A stretch of DNA of 64,000 nt from Pantoea sp. Lij88 (GCF_030062155.1 NZ_CP118267.1:124001-188000); one strand, 5' to 3'. Positions 1 through 9,774 are shown, counted from the stretch's first letter. Numbers and translations: made by a program. Notes: generated by a model from the letters alone, not told the origin.

Positions 1-62
1 ACATCCATGTTATCCAGAGTCAGGCCGCCCTGCTGAAACAGCTAAGCAGGATAGCCGGATGA
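1..62 (+). CDS. 3' end of an upstream gene (partial)
   Basis: An open frame enters from the left edge and ends in TGA at 60-62, overlapping the ATG of the permease gene in an ATGA junction. The visible tail, roughly IHVIQSQAALLKQLSRIAG, is too short to classify. Translational coupling to an ABC permease and its binding protein makes the ATP-binding subunit, or another gene of the same operon, the likely identity, but that is inference from position only. Confidence 0.5.
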   Translation, partial: IHVIQSQAALLKQLSRIAG

Positions 63-814
63 GATCACGTTTAGCCGGACTTCACCGGGGAGTCACGCTG
101 TTTGCAGGACTGATTGCGCTGTGGTGGCTCGCCACGCTGACCTCTATTCCGGCGTTTCTGCTGCCCTCGCCCGCTGCGGTCGCCGCCGCGCTGTGGCAGA
201 ACGCGGACTATCTGAGCCATCACACGCTGATTACCCTGATTGAGATCCTCAGCGGCATGGCGCTCGGCGTGCTGCTGGGTAGTGTGCTGGCGCTGGGCAT
301 GACGTTTTCGCCGTGGTTACAGCGCTGGATGATGCCGCTGGTGATTACCAGCCAGGCGATTCCGGTGTTTGCCCTGGCCCCCCTGCTGGTGCTGTGGTTT
401 GGCTTTGGTATGAGCGCCAAAGTCGCGATGGCCGTGCTGGTGATCTTCTTCCCGGTAACCTCCACCTTTTTTGATGGCCTGCGTCGCGTCACGCCCGGCT
501 ATCTCGATCTGGCCCGCACTATGGGCGCTTCACCCACCGCACAACTGCGTCATGTCCGACTGTTAGCGGCGCTGCCCGCGCTGGGTTCGGGCCTGCGGAT
601 GGCGGCGGCCGTCGCGCCAATCGGCGCGATCATCGGTGAATGGGTCGGCTCAGCCGAAGGGCTGGGCTTCGTGATGCTGAATGCTAACGCGCGGATGCAG
701 AGCGACATGTGTTTTGCCGCGCTCTTCATTCTGGTGCTGATGACGCTGGCGCTGTGGCTGTCTGTCGATCTCCTGCTGCGCCGCCTGATTACCTGGGCAC
801 CTGAGACAATTTAA
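59..814 (+). CDS. ABC transporter permease, ThiX/SsuC type
   Basis: 251-aa inner-membrane permease of the binding-protein-dependent transport family (BPD_transp_1) with about six hydrophobic segments. The cytoplasmic EAA loop is visible as 'ARTMGASPTAQLRHVRLLAALPAL' around residues 152-175 (shown split: ARTMGASPTAQ and the following RHVRLLAALPAL), which contacts the ATPase. The start overlaps the previous stop (ATGA). The next gene encodes an NMT1/ThiY-type binding protein, so the likely substrate is a pyrimidine thiamine precursor; sulfonate or nitrate-type substrates are the alternative because these permease families are hard to separate by eye. Confidence 0.88.
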   Translation: MRSRLAGLHRGVTLFAGLIALWWLATLTSIPAFLLPSPAAVAAALWQNADYLSHHTLITLIEILSGMALGVLLGSVLALGMTFSPWLQRWMMPLVITSQAIPVFALAPLLVLWFGFGMSAKVAMAVLVIFFPVTSTFFDGLRRVTPGYLDLARTMGASPTAQLRHVRLLAALPALGSGLRMAAAVAPIGAIIGEWVGSAEGLGFVMLNANARMQSDMCFAALFILVLMTLALWLSVDLLLRRLITWAPETI

Positions 815-837
815 TCACCTGAAAAATGAGAAAAACC

Positions 838-1773
838 ATGACTAAACTGCCCCTCTTTACCCTGCTGTTCAGCGCCTCCTTAGCCAGCCAGGCTCAGGCG
901 ATGGAAAAACTGACGCTGGTGCTCGACTGGTATATCAATCCCGATCACGCGCCGATTATGGTGGCTCAGCAGACCGGCGCGTTTGCAGCCGAAGGGCTGG
1001 ACGTGAACATTGTGCCGCCTTCCGATCCGGCGCTGCCGCCGCGGCTGGTGGCAGCAAAGCAGGCGGACCTGGCGATTACCTATCAGCCGCAGCTGCATTT
1101 CTTCGCCGATCAGGGCCTGCCGCTGATGCGGGTAGGCACGCTGATTAACACACCGCTGAATACGTTGATGACGTTAGACAAAACGGTAAAAAAACCGGCA
1201 GATTTAAAAGGTAAACGTATCGGCTATTCGGTCAGCGGCATTGAACAGGCAACGCTGGCGACCATGCTGGCCCATGACGGTGTCAAAGCCGATCAGGTGA
1301 AGCTGGTTAACGTCAATTTTCAGCTCACCAGCGCCCTGATGACCGGCCAGGTGAATGCGGTGATCGGCGGCTATCGCAATATCGAAGCCCTGGAGCTGAA
1401 ACTCGCGGGCAAAGCGCCGGTGGTGCTCAACGTTGAGGATTACGGTGTTCCGGCCTATGACGAGCTGATTATTGTCGCCAATCGTGATGAGGCACACTCG
1501 GAGAAAATTCAGAAGTTTTTGCGGGCACTGAAGAAGGGAAATGCCGAATTGCAGGCGCATCCTGAGGAGAGCTGGCTGGCCTTTGCCCGCGCGCATCCGG
1601 AGCTGAACACGCCGCTAAACCATCAGGCATGGCGTGCCACGCTGCCCCTGTTTGCCGCCGATCCGGCAAAACTGGATCGCGCACGCTATCAGGCCTATGA
1701 GCAATTTCTGTTTGATAACAAACTGATTAAAAGCATCACTCCGGTTGAGCGCTACGCCATCGGCAGTCAGTGA
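838..1773 (+). CDS. ABC transporter substrate-binding protein, NMT1/ThiY family
   Basis: Periplasmic binding protein of about 311 aa. I prefer the ATG at 838: it gives a clean signal peptide (MTKLPLFTLLF..., cleavage after AQA near residue 21) and has GAG upstream, whereas the ATG at 826 has no recognisable ribosome site. The mature N-terminus 'LTLVLDWYINPDHAPIMVA' is characteristic of NMT1/THI5-like proteins that bind hydroxymethyl-pyrimidine or formyl-aminopyrimidine. It lies 11-23 bases behind the permease and is the last gene of the operon, followed by a perfect palindrome. Substrate is inferred, not shown. Confidence 0.85.
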   Translation: MTKLPLFTLLFSASLASQAQAMEKLTLVLDWYINPDHAPIMVAQQTGAFAAEGLDVNIVPPSDPALPPRLVAAKQADLAITYQPQLHFFADQGLPLMRVGTLINTPLNTLMTLDKTVKKPADLKGKRIGYSVSGIEQATLATMLAHDGVKADQVKLVNVNFQLTSALMTGQVNAVIGGYRNIEALELKLAGKAPVVLNVEDYGVPAYDELIIVANRDEAHSEKIQKFLRALKKGNAELQAHPEESWLAFARAHPELNTPLNHQAWRATLPLFAADPAKLDRARYQAYEQFLFDNKLIKSITPVERYAIGSQ

Positions 1774-1780
1774 TCAATGC

Positions 1781-1802
1781 GCCCGCAGCGATCGCTGCGG
1801 GC
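1781..1802. terminator. Perfect 22-bp palindrome between convergent genes
   Basis: GCCCGCAGCG/ATCGCTGCGGGC is a perfect GC-rich palindrome in the 39-bp gap between the binding-protein gene and the convergent EAL gene. It is placed to end transcription from both sides, although no strong T-run follows. Confidence 0.55.
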
Positions 1803-1812
1803 TGGTTACGGA

Positions 1813-3588
1813 TTACTGATGTGACTTCTGATACAGCCAGTGTTCAATGTCGCTGGCGGGCAGCGGTTTTGAGAAGAAGTAGCCCTGAATCTGATCGCAA
1901 CCGTAGGTTTTCAGTAATCCCAGGGTCGCTTCTGTTTCGACGCCCTCGGCCAGCACGGTGTAATTCAGCTCTTTCAGCATCTGAATAATGCATCTGACGA
2001 TGATTTTTGATGCCTCATCTTCACCCATACGTGAGATCAGTGAGCGATCAATCTTAATCACGTCCAGCGGGATATCCTGCAGATAGCTGATGTTGCTGTA
2101 ACCAACGCCGAAATCATCCAGCGAGATCACAAAGCCGTGCGATTTCAGCGCTTCCAGCCCTTTGATCGCCACATCACTTTTGGTGATCAACTCATTCTCC
2201 AGACACTCAATGCCCAGGATAGCGTTGGGCAACTGTGCCGCCGCCAGTTTCGCCACCAGCTGTTCGGCAAAATCGGCCCTGGCGAAGTCGCGCTCGCTGA
2301 CGTTGATGGAGACAGGAATCAGATCGTACTCGCGATTCCAGCTCGCCAGCTGCTCAACGGCATGATCGATAACCCAGCTGGTCAGATCGGAGATCAGGTT
2401 AGTTTTACCCGCTAACGGGATAAATTCTGATGGGAAGAGTTCACCCCGCTCAGGATGATTCCAGCGGATCAGCGCCTCCAGCCCGACCGTTTTACCGGTT
2501 TTGAGACAGACTTTTGGCTGCCAGGCCAGGTAAAGCTCTTCGTCTTTCTTCAGCGCCTGAGCCAGATCGTTCATGATCATAAAGTCATCGGTGCGACGGG
2601 AGTCGTAACTCTCGTCAAACGACATCGCACTGATGTTCTCATCAATGGCCTCATGCAGCGCGCTCACCGCCTGACGCACCGTTTCATTCGCATCCATCTG
2701 GTCCGGCACAAACTCTGTTTCACCGGTGAAGACATCCAGGTCGAGCGTGATATTTTCCGCCAGATCGGCCTTCATGCCCTTAAACAGGTCGGGCAGATTA
2801 TGCGCGTTATAACGACCTGAATAAGGCTGCACGATAGCGAAACGGCCCGGGGCAAAAGCGTAGAGCGTTTCGTTGTCCGGCAGCATGAGCCGATGTGCCA
2901 CATCCTGCGCCATCTGCTTCAGCAATTTCTCCATCGGCGCAATACCCACCGCGCGTGAAAGCTCATAGGCGCGAATGATGTCGAGGCAGTCGATAAGAAT
3001 CAGGCGAAAGCGACGGTGAGGCGCGGTAAGGGTCAGCTGCTGAACGTCACGAATCAGTCGTGGCCGATTCGGCAGGTGCGTAATGACGTCGGCAAACCCG
3101 GCATTGTTCCACGCATCCAGAAAAGAGGTCACCAGCGTTGCCAGTGAGCGCAGCGTGGCGAGTTTCTCGTCCGTAAAGGGATGTGGCTGCGTGTCGGTCA
3201 CGCAGAGCGTTCCGAGTGTGGCGCCGTCGAGATTCTGCAGTGAGACACCGGCATAGAATCGAATATGTGGATCGCCATTCACGAACGGGTGGGTGACAAA
3301 GCGCTCATCCAGCAACGTGTCAACCACCACCAGATGCCCTTCACCATCGACGACGTGGCGGCACAGAGATTCATCACGGGTCGATTGTTTGAGATCGAAA
3401 TTCCGTGACGCTTTAATGTATTGATTATGATCGTCAATAATCGAAATGAAGCTGCCTGAAATACCCAGCACCTGGCTGGCGAGATTAACGAATCTCTCCA
3501 GCACGTTATCCCGGACTTCATCCGGTGACAAAAGTGCCTTAATTGCGCTCAGACGTTTTACGTCGCTGCCATTTTGCTCGTTATGCAC
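1813..3588 (-). CDS. Cyclic-di-GMP phosphodiesterase with GAF, degenerate GGDEF and EAL domains
   Basis: 591-aa soluble signalling protein, GTG start preceded by AGGAGAGG. Residues ~25-165 form a GAF sensor domain ('SFISIIDDHNQYIKAS', 'GTLCVTD'). Residues ~175-330 are GGDEF-like, but the signature loop is replaced ('APGRFAIV'), so cyclase activity is unlikely. Residues ~345-585 are an EAL domain with LEALIRW, NVSERDF, LDDFGVGYS, IKIDRS, AEGVET and IQGYFFSKPLP, i.e. the metal and catalytic motifs look intact. Expected role: hydrolysis of c-di-GMP controlled by a ligand of the GAF domain. No transmembrane segment. Isolated gene. Confidence 0.9.
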   Translation of the reverse strand: MHNEQNGSDVKRLSAIKALLSPDEVRDNVLERFVNLASQVLGISGSFISIIDDHNQYIKASRNFDLKQSTRDESLCRHVVDGEGHLVVVDTLLDERFVTHPFVNGDPHIRFYAGVSLQNLDGATLGTLCVTDTQPHPFTDEKLATLRSLATLVTSFLDAWNNAGFADVITHLPNRPRLIRDVQQLTLTAPHRRFRLILIDCLDIIRAYELSRAVGIAPMEKLLKQMAQDVAHRLMLPDNETLYAFAPGRFAIVQPYSGRYNAHNLPDLFKGMKADLAENITLDLDVFTGETEFVPDQMDANETVRQAVSALHEAIDENISAMSFDESYDSRRTDDFMIMNDLAQALKKDEELYLAWQPKVCLKTGKTVGLEALIRWNHPERGELFPSEFIPLAGKTNLISDLTSWVIDHAVEQLASWNREYDLIPVSINVSERDFARADFAEQLVAKLAAAQLPNAILGIECLENELITKSDVAIKGLEALKSHGFVISLDDFGVGYSNISYLQDIPLDVIKIDRSLISRMGEDEASKIIVRCIIQMLKELNYTVLAEGVETEATLGLLKTYGCDQIQGYFFSKPLPASDIEHWLYQKSHQ

Positions 3589-3740
3589 TGAAACCTCTCC
3601 TATGCAGGCGCAAAAATCGAAAATAATTTAGCTTAACAATGCTCAATTAGCGCCCAATTATCAGATGAATAGCGGCTCAACCTGACAGTACTTTCACAAC
3701 GAAACAGTGTCGCACGATATAGGATCGCTGTCGAAATCAT

Positions 3741-4967
3741 TTAACGTTCTTCTTTCACGCGCGCAACCTGCGGCGACTCCGTCCGGAAGCCAAGGCCAAT
3801 CAGGCGTCCCAGCACAAACCGCAGGAACGGCAGGCGCTGGATAATCGCAGGCACCTTGCTGCTTCCCGTGGGTTTTCTTTTGGCTTTGCCTCGGCTCATT
3901 TTGATCTGCAAAAACTGCGTGGCGACCGTGGGGAACTGCCGACGTTTCTGCACTTTCTCCAGATCGCGCAGCTGCAGTTCTCCCCGCTTCAAAGGGTCGC
4001 TGAGAAGATTCGCCGTCGCTACCGCATCCTGAATCGCCAGATTGACGCCAACCCCACCAATCGGCGACATAGCATGTGCAGCATCACCAATACAGAGCAG
4101 GCCGGGTTTCGCCCACTTATCCAGCCGGTCAATCTTAATCGACAGCAGCTTAAACGCTTCCCAACTGGTGATTTCCGCTACGCGCGTCGCTTCAAATGGC
4201 GACAGCGCCGCCACATCTGCTTTGAATGCATCGAGTCCGGCGGCCTGTTTCGCCTCAAACTCCCCTTTCGGAATGGTCAGTCCGCACTGCCAGTAGTCGC
4301 CACGATCAATAACAATAAAGTTCTGGCGAGGCCCTTTATGGCCCATGCCCAGATCGGGATCGTGCGGCTGCTTACTCAACCGGAACCAGATGACATCGCG
4401 TGCCGCGCCAAACTCCTGACCGGTCAGCCCGGCGGCTTCGCGCACCCGTGAATGACGCCCATCGGCGCCGACCACCAGTTTGCAGCGGATGTGCAGTTGC
4501 TGGTTGCCGCGTGAGGCCGTCACACCGCTGACCGTGCCATTTTCATCAGTCAGCGATTCAAATGACGTCAATTGCAACAGAGAGAAGCCCGGATAGCGGG
4601 CGCTCTGTTCAGCCATATAGTTCAGGAAATCCCACTGCGGCATAAAGGCGATAAAGCGGCATTTAACCGGCAGACGTGAGAAATCGGCCATCGTAACACT
4701 CTGTCCTGCAATCTCCGCCTCCAACTTTTCAGCACGCTGATGCGGCAGAGTGAGGAAGGTTTCCAGCAGTCCGAGCTGATGCATAATTTCCAGCGTCGAC
4801 GGGTGGATAGTGTCTCCGCGAAAATCGTGAAGAAAATCGGCGTGCTTTTCGATGACGACGACGCGCAGGCCCGCACGGGCAAACAGATAGCCCAGCATCA
4901 ACCCGGCCGGGCCACCGCCGACAATACAGCAGTCAGCGGTAATAATTTCAGTGGAATGTGGCTGCAT
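3741..4967 (-). CDS. FAD-dependent monooxygenase/oxidoreductase (PHBH fold)
   Basis: 408 aa from the ATG at 4967, which has AGGGAG seven bases upstream; the open frame extends 32 codons further but without a ribosome site. N-terminal FAD site 'DCCIVGGGPAGLMLGYLFARAG', second motif 'VVGADGRHSRVRE', and the flavin-binding 'LLCIGDAAHAMSPIGGVGVN' at about residues 280-300 are the three hallmarks of the p-hydroxybenzoate hydroxylase superfamily. Substrate unknown; UbiH-like or aromatic-hydroxylase functions are possible. It is a single gene with no pathway neighbours. Confidence 0.87.
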   Translation of the reverse strand: MQPHSTEIITADCCIVGGGPAGLMLGYLFARAGLRVVVIEKHADFLHDFRGDTIHPSTLEIMHQLGLLETFLTLPHQRAEKLEAEIAGQSVTMADFSRLPVKCRFIAFMPQWDFLNYMAEQSARYPGFSLLQLTSFESLTDENGTVSGVTASRGNQQLHIRCKLVVGADGRHSRVREAAGLTGQEFGAARDVIWFRLSKQPHDPDLGMGHKGPRQNFIVIDRGDYWQCGLTIPKGEFEAKQAAGLDAFKADVAALSPFEATRVAEITSWEAFKLLSIKIDRLDKWAKPGLLCIGDAAHAMSPIGGVGVNLAIQDAVATANLLSDPLKRGELQLRDLEKVQKRRQFPTVATQFLQIKMSRGKAKRKPTGSSKVPAIIQRLPFLRFVLGRLIGLGFRTESPQVARVKEER

Positions 4968-5132
4968 GTCAGCTCCCTGTCGCGCCAGTATTGCTATGAT
5001 TATTGCGTCAACCGTGGCGATGTTGCCGCAGTCGGTCGATGGTGCTGTGCTCAGGCTAATCACTCAATACGAGTAAACTCAACTGAAAACTGCCGAAGAC
5101 TTACTCCTCTCTTTCGCAGTCAGGAGACCATC

Positions 5133-5441
5133 ATGAATGTGATCCGCAACACGCTGTTTATTCTGCCGCTGTTAAGCCCGCTGGTTGTGGCAGCCGCGCC
5201 CTATGACACGCTGAAGTTTGCGCTGCGTCAGCAGCAAATTATCAACGATTTGCGTCAGAAGTGTCAGTTACCGCCAGCCACCCCGGATGAACAATTGCGG
5301 CAGATGTTTCTCAACGACAAACAGAACCTGAAACAGAACCAGTCTACGCTGAACGCAGCGGTTCAGGCGTTGAAAAAACAGGATAACCCAGCCTACCGCG
5401 AACGCATGGCGCAAGTGGTTTGTCCACCACAAACTGATTAA
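5133..5441 (+). CDS. Small secreted protein of unknown function
   Basis: 102 aa starting at the ATG at 5133, preceded by CAGGAGACC. Residues 1-22 are a signal peptide (hydrophobic FILPLLSPLVV, cleavage after AAA). The mature part is rich in Gln and Asn, predicted helical, and has two cysteines (near residues 41 and 97, 'RQKCQL' and 'VVCPP') that could pair in the periplasm. I do not recognise the family. Divergent from the FAD oxidoreductase. Confidence 0.7.
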   Translation: MNVIRNTLFILPLLSPLVVAAAPYDTLKFALRQQQIINDLRQKCQLPPATPDEQLRQMFLNDKQNLKQNQSTLNAAVQALKKQDNPAYRERMAQVVCPPQTD

Positions 5442-5536
5442 CACTTTTCCTCAGAAGGAATTGATCCTGACGTTTGTTTTCCCCTTATCACTCAGTAAAC
5501 TGGCACGCTGGTCTGGTTGAACAAGAAAGTCTCTCA

Positions 5537-6934
5537 ATGAATGAAGAATTACCGCAGCCGGTGTATGTTCCCCGCTCCATCGCGGCGCGTAGCCGGATGT
5601 TTCGTGCCCTGCTCCATCGGGATAAAACGCCGCTGGCGATGCTGTTCTGTGCCGCACTGGTCGGTACGCTGGTAGGTCTGGCGGGCGTCGCGTTTGCTCG
5701 GGCCGTTGAGACCATACAGCAGTGGCGCGCCGACACGCTCACTCCTGAACACATTCAGGGCTGGATGCTCTACGCCGCGGCCTTTGTCATCTCGGCGCTG
5801 CTGGCAATGGTCGGCTATTTTCTGGTCAGACGCTTTGCTCCCGAAGCTGGCGGTTCGGGCATCCCTGAAATCGAAGGCGCGCTGGAAGAGCTGAGACCGG
5901 TGCGCTGGTGGCGGGTGATTCCGGTAAAATTCTTTGGCGGGTTAGGGACGCTCGGGGCCGGGATGGTGCTGGGCCGTGAAGGACCAACGGTGCAGCTGGG
6001 CGGGAACATTGGCCGGATGGTGATTGATATTCTGGGGATGCGCAGTAATGAAGCGCGTCATACGCTGCTGGCAACCGGTGCGGCGGCCGGTCTGGCAGCG
6101 GCGTTTAATGCGCCGCTGGCGGGCATCCTGTTTATCATCGAAGAGATGCGCCCGCAGTTCCGCTATAACCTGATTTCGATTAAAGCCGTGTTTACCGGCG
6201 TGATTATGGCGAGCATCGTGTTTCGCTGTTTTAACGGTGAACAGGCGGTGATCTCCGTCGGCAAGCTGGCTGATGCGCCAGTGCAGACGCTGTGGCTGTA
6301 TCTGGTACTCGGCATGGTTATCGGCATGGTCGGTGTGCTGTTTAACCGTCTGATATTTATCACTCAGGATCTTTTTGCCCGCTTTTATGCCGGTAAAACG
6401 GCACGCGTCGTGCTGGCGGGTGCTTTGCTCGGCGGTGGTTGCGGGATTCTGGCTCTGCTTTTCGCGCCTGGCGCAGGCGGCGGTTCAGCACTAATTCCAC
6501 AGGCGGTTCATGGCGTCTTCCCGTTTGCCCTGCTGCTGGTGATCTTCCTGGTCAGACTGGTGACGACGCTGCTCTGTTTTGGCTCAGGGGCGCCGGGTGG
6601 GATTTTTGCGCCAATGCTGGCACTGGGAACACTGCTCGGAACAGCCTTTGGCGTGGCAATGACGGACCTGTTTCCGCTTTATCATCTGGAAGCAGGGACC
6701 TTTGCGATTGCGGGGATGGGCGCACTGTTTGCGGCTTCAGTAAGGGCACCGCTGACCGGTATCGTGCTGGTGCTGGAGATGACCGATAACTATCAACTGA
6801 TATTGCCGATGATCATTACCTGTCTCGGCGCGACACTGCTGGCGCAGTTTCTGGGGGGAAAACCACTTTATTCCTCGATTCTGGCCCGTACGCTGGCGCG
6901 TCAGGCTGAAGCTGAAGCGGCGCGCTCACAATGA
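5537..6934 (+). CDS. clcA: H+/Cl- exchange transporter ClcA
   Basis: 465-aa inner-membrane CLC antiporter, near the E. coli length of 473. The chloride-site motifs [19 protein letters not shown] (gating Glu), the inner proton Glu in [21 protein letters not shown] and the C-terminal Tyr in GKPLYSSIL are all present. It exchanges two chloride ions for one proton and supports survival in extreme acid. The start at 5537 fits ClcA N-termini; its ribosome site (AAGAAAG) is weak and 21 further codons upstream are open. Confidence 0.96.
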   Translation: MNEELPQPVYVPRSIAARSRMFRALLHRDKTPLAMLFCAALVGTLVGLAGVAFARAVETIQQWRADTLTPEHIQGWMLYAAAFVISALLAMVGYFLVRRFAPEAGGSGIPEIEGALEELRPVRWWRVIPVKFFGGLGTLGAGMVLGREGPTVQLGGNIGRMVIDILGMRSNEARHTLLATGAAAGLAAAFNAPLAGILFIIEEMRPQFRYNLISIKAVFTGVIMASIVFRCFNGEQAVISVGKLADAPVQTLWLYLVLGMVIGMVGVLFNRLIFITQDLFARFYAGKTARVVLAGALLGGGCGILALLFAPGAGGGSALIPQAVHGVFPFALLLVIFLVRLVTTLLCFGSGAPGGIFAPMLALGTLLGTAFGVAMTDLFPLYHLEAGTFAIAGMGALFAASVRAPLTGIVLVLEMTDNYQLILPMIITCLGATLLAQFLGGKPLYSSILARTLARQAEAEAARSQ

Positions 6935-7143
6935 GCGGATAGCCCGGTCAGTGACTTACCATCAAAATAGTCAGCAGGCATCTGTCCAGGTGCCTGATTG
7001 ATCACTTCATCGTTATCAGGTCCTTCGTTTTTCATGTAAGCCACTTTCGCAGACTCAGGAATAATCATATACGGATAAGCCGGGCCATCAGCATCGAAGC
7101 GATGCATATCTTCGGTAAAGTTATTCTGATAGCAGAAATGATA
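6901..7143 (-). pseudogene. Possible gene remnant downstream of clcA
   Basis: On the minus strand an open frame runs from directly behind a terminator hairpin (7143) to a stop inside the 3' end of clcA. Its composition is protein-like ('YHFCYQNNFTEDMHRFD', 'AYPYMIIPESAKVAYMK', 'GQMPADYFDGKSLTGL'), but there is no ribosome site, the first ATG is at 7107 and the tail overlaps clcA. It may be the 3' piece of a lost gene. Family not recognised. Confidence 0.3.
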
Positions 7144-7173
7144 AAAGCCCTGACTGTGGTAGTCAGGGCTTTT
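7143..7173. terminator. Strong rho-independent terminator, bidirectional
   Basis: AAAAGCCCTGACT, 5-base loop, AGTCAGGGCTTTT: perfect 13-bp arms with A and T tracts on both sides, so it can act in either direction. It probably ends clcA transcription. Confidence 0.85.
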
Positions 7174-7895
7174 AAGGTACTACAGATTTAACGTTTACCA
7201 TTAACTAACTTAATTGATAGGTACTGCTTCGGTACTGCTATTTATGAACAGATCCTGCGGATAATAATGATCACGATAGTAAAATGTCATTATCATTAGC
7301 GGTTTCAACCACCTGATAGTCTTTCAGGAGACAAAGACAGGTCAGGCCCGTATAAATCTGCACACCCCCATCGCGATATATACTTTTGATGCGTTGCCTT
7401 ACTTTCATTACGACGTTTAAACCGCAATCGTATCCTGTCGTAACGTAACGTTCAGAACTACGAGGCCTTACATCATCGCGACGCGATACTACAAACTACG
7501 TACATCGTTACTGCATACTTCTCAAAGACTTACTTCGACTCCATTTAACAGGGTTATCATTAACTAACGAACAGTTTCAAAGAACAATGTTTAACAGAAC
7601 CACCGACAATCTGTAACTCAAAACTTGTCGGCACCTTTTACGCATAACACCTTTGGTTTTCAGTCTATCAGGGCGATTGCTTGCCGCTGATGAGTTCTAC
7701 TTTACGGATATAAAAAACGATGTCAACACTGGTTTTAAAGACATGTTTATATTTTCAGTGGAACTGCGTGAACAATAATTTAGCGCTGAAAATTCACCAG
7801 AAGTTTATTATTAATGCCAGGAAAAATAGAATCCAAATCTATTCAAAAAGAATAATTCACCCTGTCACTATCAACCTGATTACATAACGCCAGCC
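7174..7895. other. Gene-free 720-bp interval of unusual composition
   Basis: No credible reading frame on either strand. The stretch ~7380-7560 is dense in ACG, TAC and CGTAACG words and poor in the codon-like texture of the flanks. There is a 7-bp hairpin CCGACAA (7603-7609)/TTGTCGG (7625-7631), and a dyad around ATAATGAT...ATTATCAT near 7260-7300 that loosely resembles a Fur-type site. An unannotated RNA cannot be excluded. Confidence 0.4.
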
Positions 7896-7920
7896 ATAAA
7901 AAAGGCGCCCGCAGGCGCCC
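7896..7920 (-). terminator. Rho-independent terminator of the DJ-1/PfpI gene
   Basis: Read on the minus strand: GGGCGCC TGC GGGCGCC-type stem followed by TTTTTTAT, placed 27 bases after the stop of the gene at 7948. Confidence 0.85.
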
Positions 7921-7947
7921 TCAAAACTCTCTATGCCAGAAGGCGCG

Positions 7948-8628
7948 TTATTTCGCCAGGCTCGCCAGTAACACCTTCGCGGTTTCGGCCGACGAACCCG
8001 GGTTCTGACCGGTAATCAGCAAGCCATCCTGAACCGTGTAGGACTGCCAGTCATCACCTCGTGAATAAAGGCCGCCATTCTGTTTCAGCACATCTTCTAC
8101 CAGGAATGGCACCACGTCGGTCAGGCCAACGCCCTCTTCTTCGCTGTTCGTGAAACCAGTAACTTTCTTACCTTTCACCAGCGGCGTGCCATCGGCATTT
8201 TTCACATCACGCAGGACACCCGGAGCATGACAGACCAGCGCAACCGGTTTGCCCGCCTGCAGGGTTTGCTCAATCAGCGAGATGGAATGTTTGTCGTTTG
8301 CCAGATCCCATAATGGACCATGACCGCCAGGATAGAACACGGCATCAAAAGCTTCCTGATTCACCGAGTCAAGCCTGATGGTTGAGGCCAGCGCGGCCTG
8401 AGCCGCAGAGTCGGCATGGAAGCGGCGGGTCTCATCAGTCTGAGAATCGGGCTCATCGCTTTTCGGATCGAGTGGAGGCTGTCCGCCCTTCGGCGAAGCC
8501 AGAGTAATGTCAGCACCCGCATCCAGGAATGCATAGTAAGGAGCCGCAAGCTCTTCCAGCCAGAAACCGGTCTTCTTGCCAGTGGTGCCCAACTCATCAT
8601 GCGAGGTCAAAACCATTAAAATTTTCAT
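7948..8628 (-). CDS. DJ-1/PfpI family protein (Hsp31-like class I glutamine amidotransferase fold)
   Basis: 226 aa with GGAG before the ATG. Nucleophile elbow 'ALVCHAPG' gives Cys133-His134; Glu in 'GFWLEELAAPYYAF' (~25-26) completes the site, and 'FYPGGHGPLWDLA' is the usual preceding motif. This is the pattern of Hsp31-type proteins, which act as glutathione-independent glyoxalases or protein/DNA deglycases against methylglyoxal. Divergent from a LysR regulator 161 bp away, which may control it. Ends at its own terminator. Confidence 0.88.
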   Translation of the reverse strand: MKILMVLTSHDELGTTGKKTGFWLEELAAPYYAFLDAGADITLASPKGGQPPLDPKSDEPDSQTDETRRFHADSAAQAALASTIRLDSVNQEAFDAVFYPGGHGPLWDLANDKHSISLIEQTLQAGKPVALVCHAPGVLRDVKNADGTPLVKGKKVTGFTNSEEEGVGLTDVVPFLVEDVLKQNGGLYSRGDDWQSYTVQDGLLITGQNPGSSAETAKVLLASLAK

Positions 8629-8789
8629 TTACGCTCCATATAACAGTCAGTCGGTCTCAGGTGTAAGGATAGTCAGAACCAGCGTGTTAACCGCCTTCTT
8701 CTGCGTTGACCTGTTAATCATGGCGGGCTTACGAATATTTATGAAATTTATTTCTTCAATTTCAGCTATTCACATAGCATTATAACTTA

Positions 8790-9707
8790 ATGAAATATGA
8801 TCTGAATTTACTGCCAGTTTTGCTGGTCATGATGGAAGAGCGCAATGTCACCCGCGCAGCGGAACGGCTTGGTATTACCCAGCCGGCGCTTTCAAATGCC
8901 CTGAACCGGCTGCGGGAAACGCTCAACGATCCGCTATTTATCCGTGAGCGTTACGGGATGCGGCCAACGCCAAAAGCGGAACAGCTGGCTCAGGTCGTCG
9001 GGGCTGCCCTGTCATCGATCGATAAAGTGATTCTTGGCCAGCAGGACTTTGACCCGCTGCACGCCACCCGTCTCTTCACCCTCGCACCCAACAGCTATGT
9101 CGAATTCATCATGATGCCTGCCATTGTGGCTCGCCTGCGGACCTGCGCGCCCGGCATCAGACTTCGCCTCACCCCGTTTGGCAATGACGTCACGGAAACC
9201 GGCGTAATCTCAGGCAATACCGATATGGTGCTGGGTCGTATCGTTGATCCTCCCGATAATCTGGTGGTGCAGCACCTGATGAATGAAGGCCTGGCCTGCG
9301 TATTACGCGCAGATCATCCGCTGGCAGGCGATAACCTCAGCGCGGAACAGTATGAGCAGTTAAAGCACGTCAACGTCCTGCCGCCTGGCCGTATGCGCGC
9401 GGGTCTGTATCAGGCGCTTGAGCAACGCGGCCTGCGTCGACAGGTTGCTGTCTCTGTCACACACTTTCTGGCCGTGCCGGAGATGATTGCGGTGACAGAC
9501 TACTGCGCGACCCTGCCGCGTCTGATCTGTCAGCATCTTTCACGCGATGAGCGGCTCAGAATCGTCCCCGCACCGGTTGACCTGGGTACTTTTCCGGTCG
9601 AGATGGGCTGGCATGCACGTTATCGCGACGATCCTGCCCATCGCTGGTTCAGGAATTTGATGACAGAGACGGCAAAGGCGCTTTCTGACCCGGAGATAAA
9701 CAGTTAG
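8790..9707 (+). CDS. LysR-family transcriptional regulator
   Basis: 305 aa. Winged helix-turn-helix at residues 1-60 ('LLVMMEERNVTRAAERLGITQPALSNAL', shown by VTRAAERLGITQPALSNAL) and a LysR substrate domain from ~90. No clear Shine-Dalgarno precedes the ATG (cattataactta), so translation may be weak or nearly leaderless. Divergent orientation with the DJ-1/PfpI gene suggests that gene is its target. Target and effector are inferred. Confidence 0.9.
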   Translation: MKYDLNLLPVLLVMMEERNVTRAAERLGITQPALSNALNRLRETLNDPLFIRERYGMRPTPKAEQLAQVVGAALSSIDKVILGQQDFDPLHATRLFTLAPNSYVEFIMMPAIVARLRTCAPGIRLRLTPFGNDVTETGVISGNTDMVLGRIVDPPDNLVVQHLMNEGLACVLRADHPLAGDNLSAEQYEQLKHVNVLPPGRMRAGLYQALEQRGLRRQVAVSVTHFLAVPEMIAVTDYCATLPRLICQHLSRDERLRIVPAPVDLGTFPVEMGWHARYRDDPAHRWFRNLMTETAKALSDPEINS

Positions 9708-9774
9708 CATGATCACCATTGCCGCACTAATAGTTAATATAGATATGATAACCTGGGTTACTATTATTCCCATC

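Noticed and set aside
3446..3740. Attachment site or tRNA near 3.6 kb and elsewhere in the window
   Set aside because: No cloverleaf-like sequence was found and no direct repeats flank the prophage on reading.
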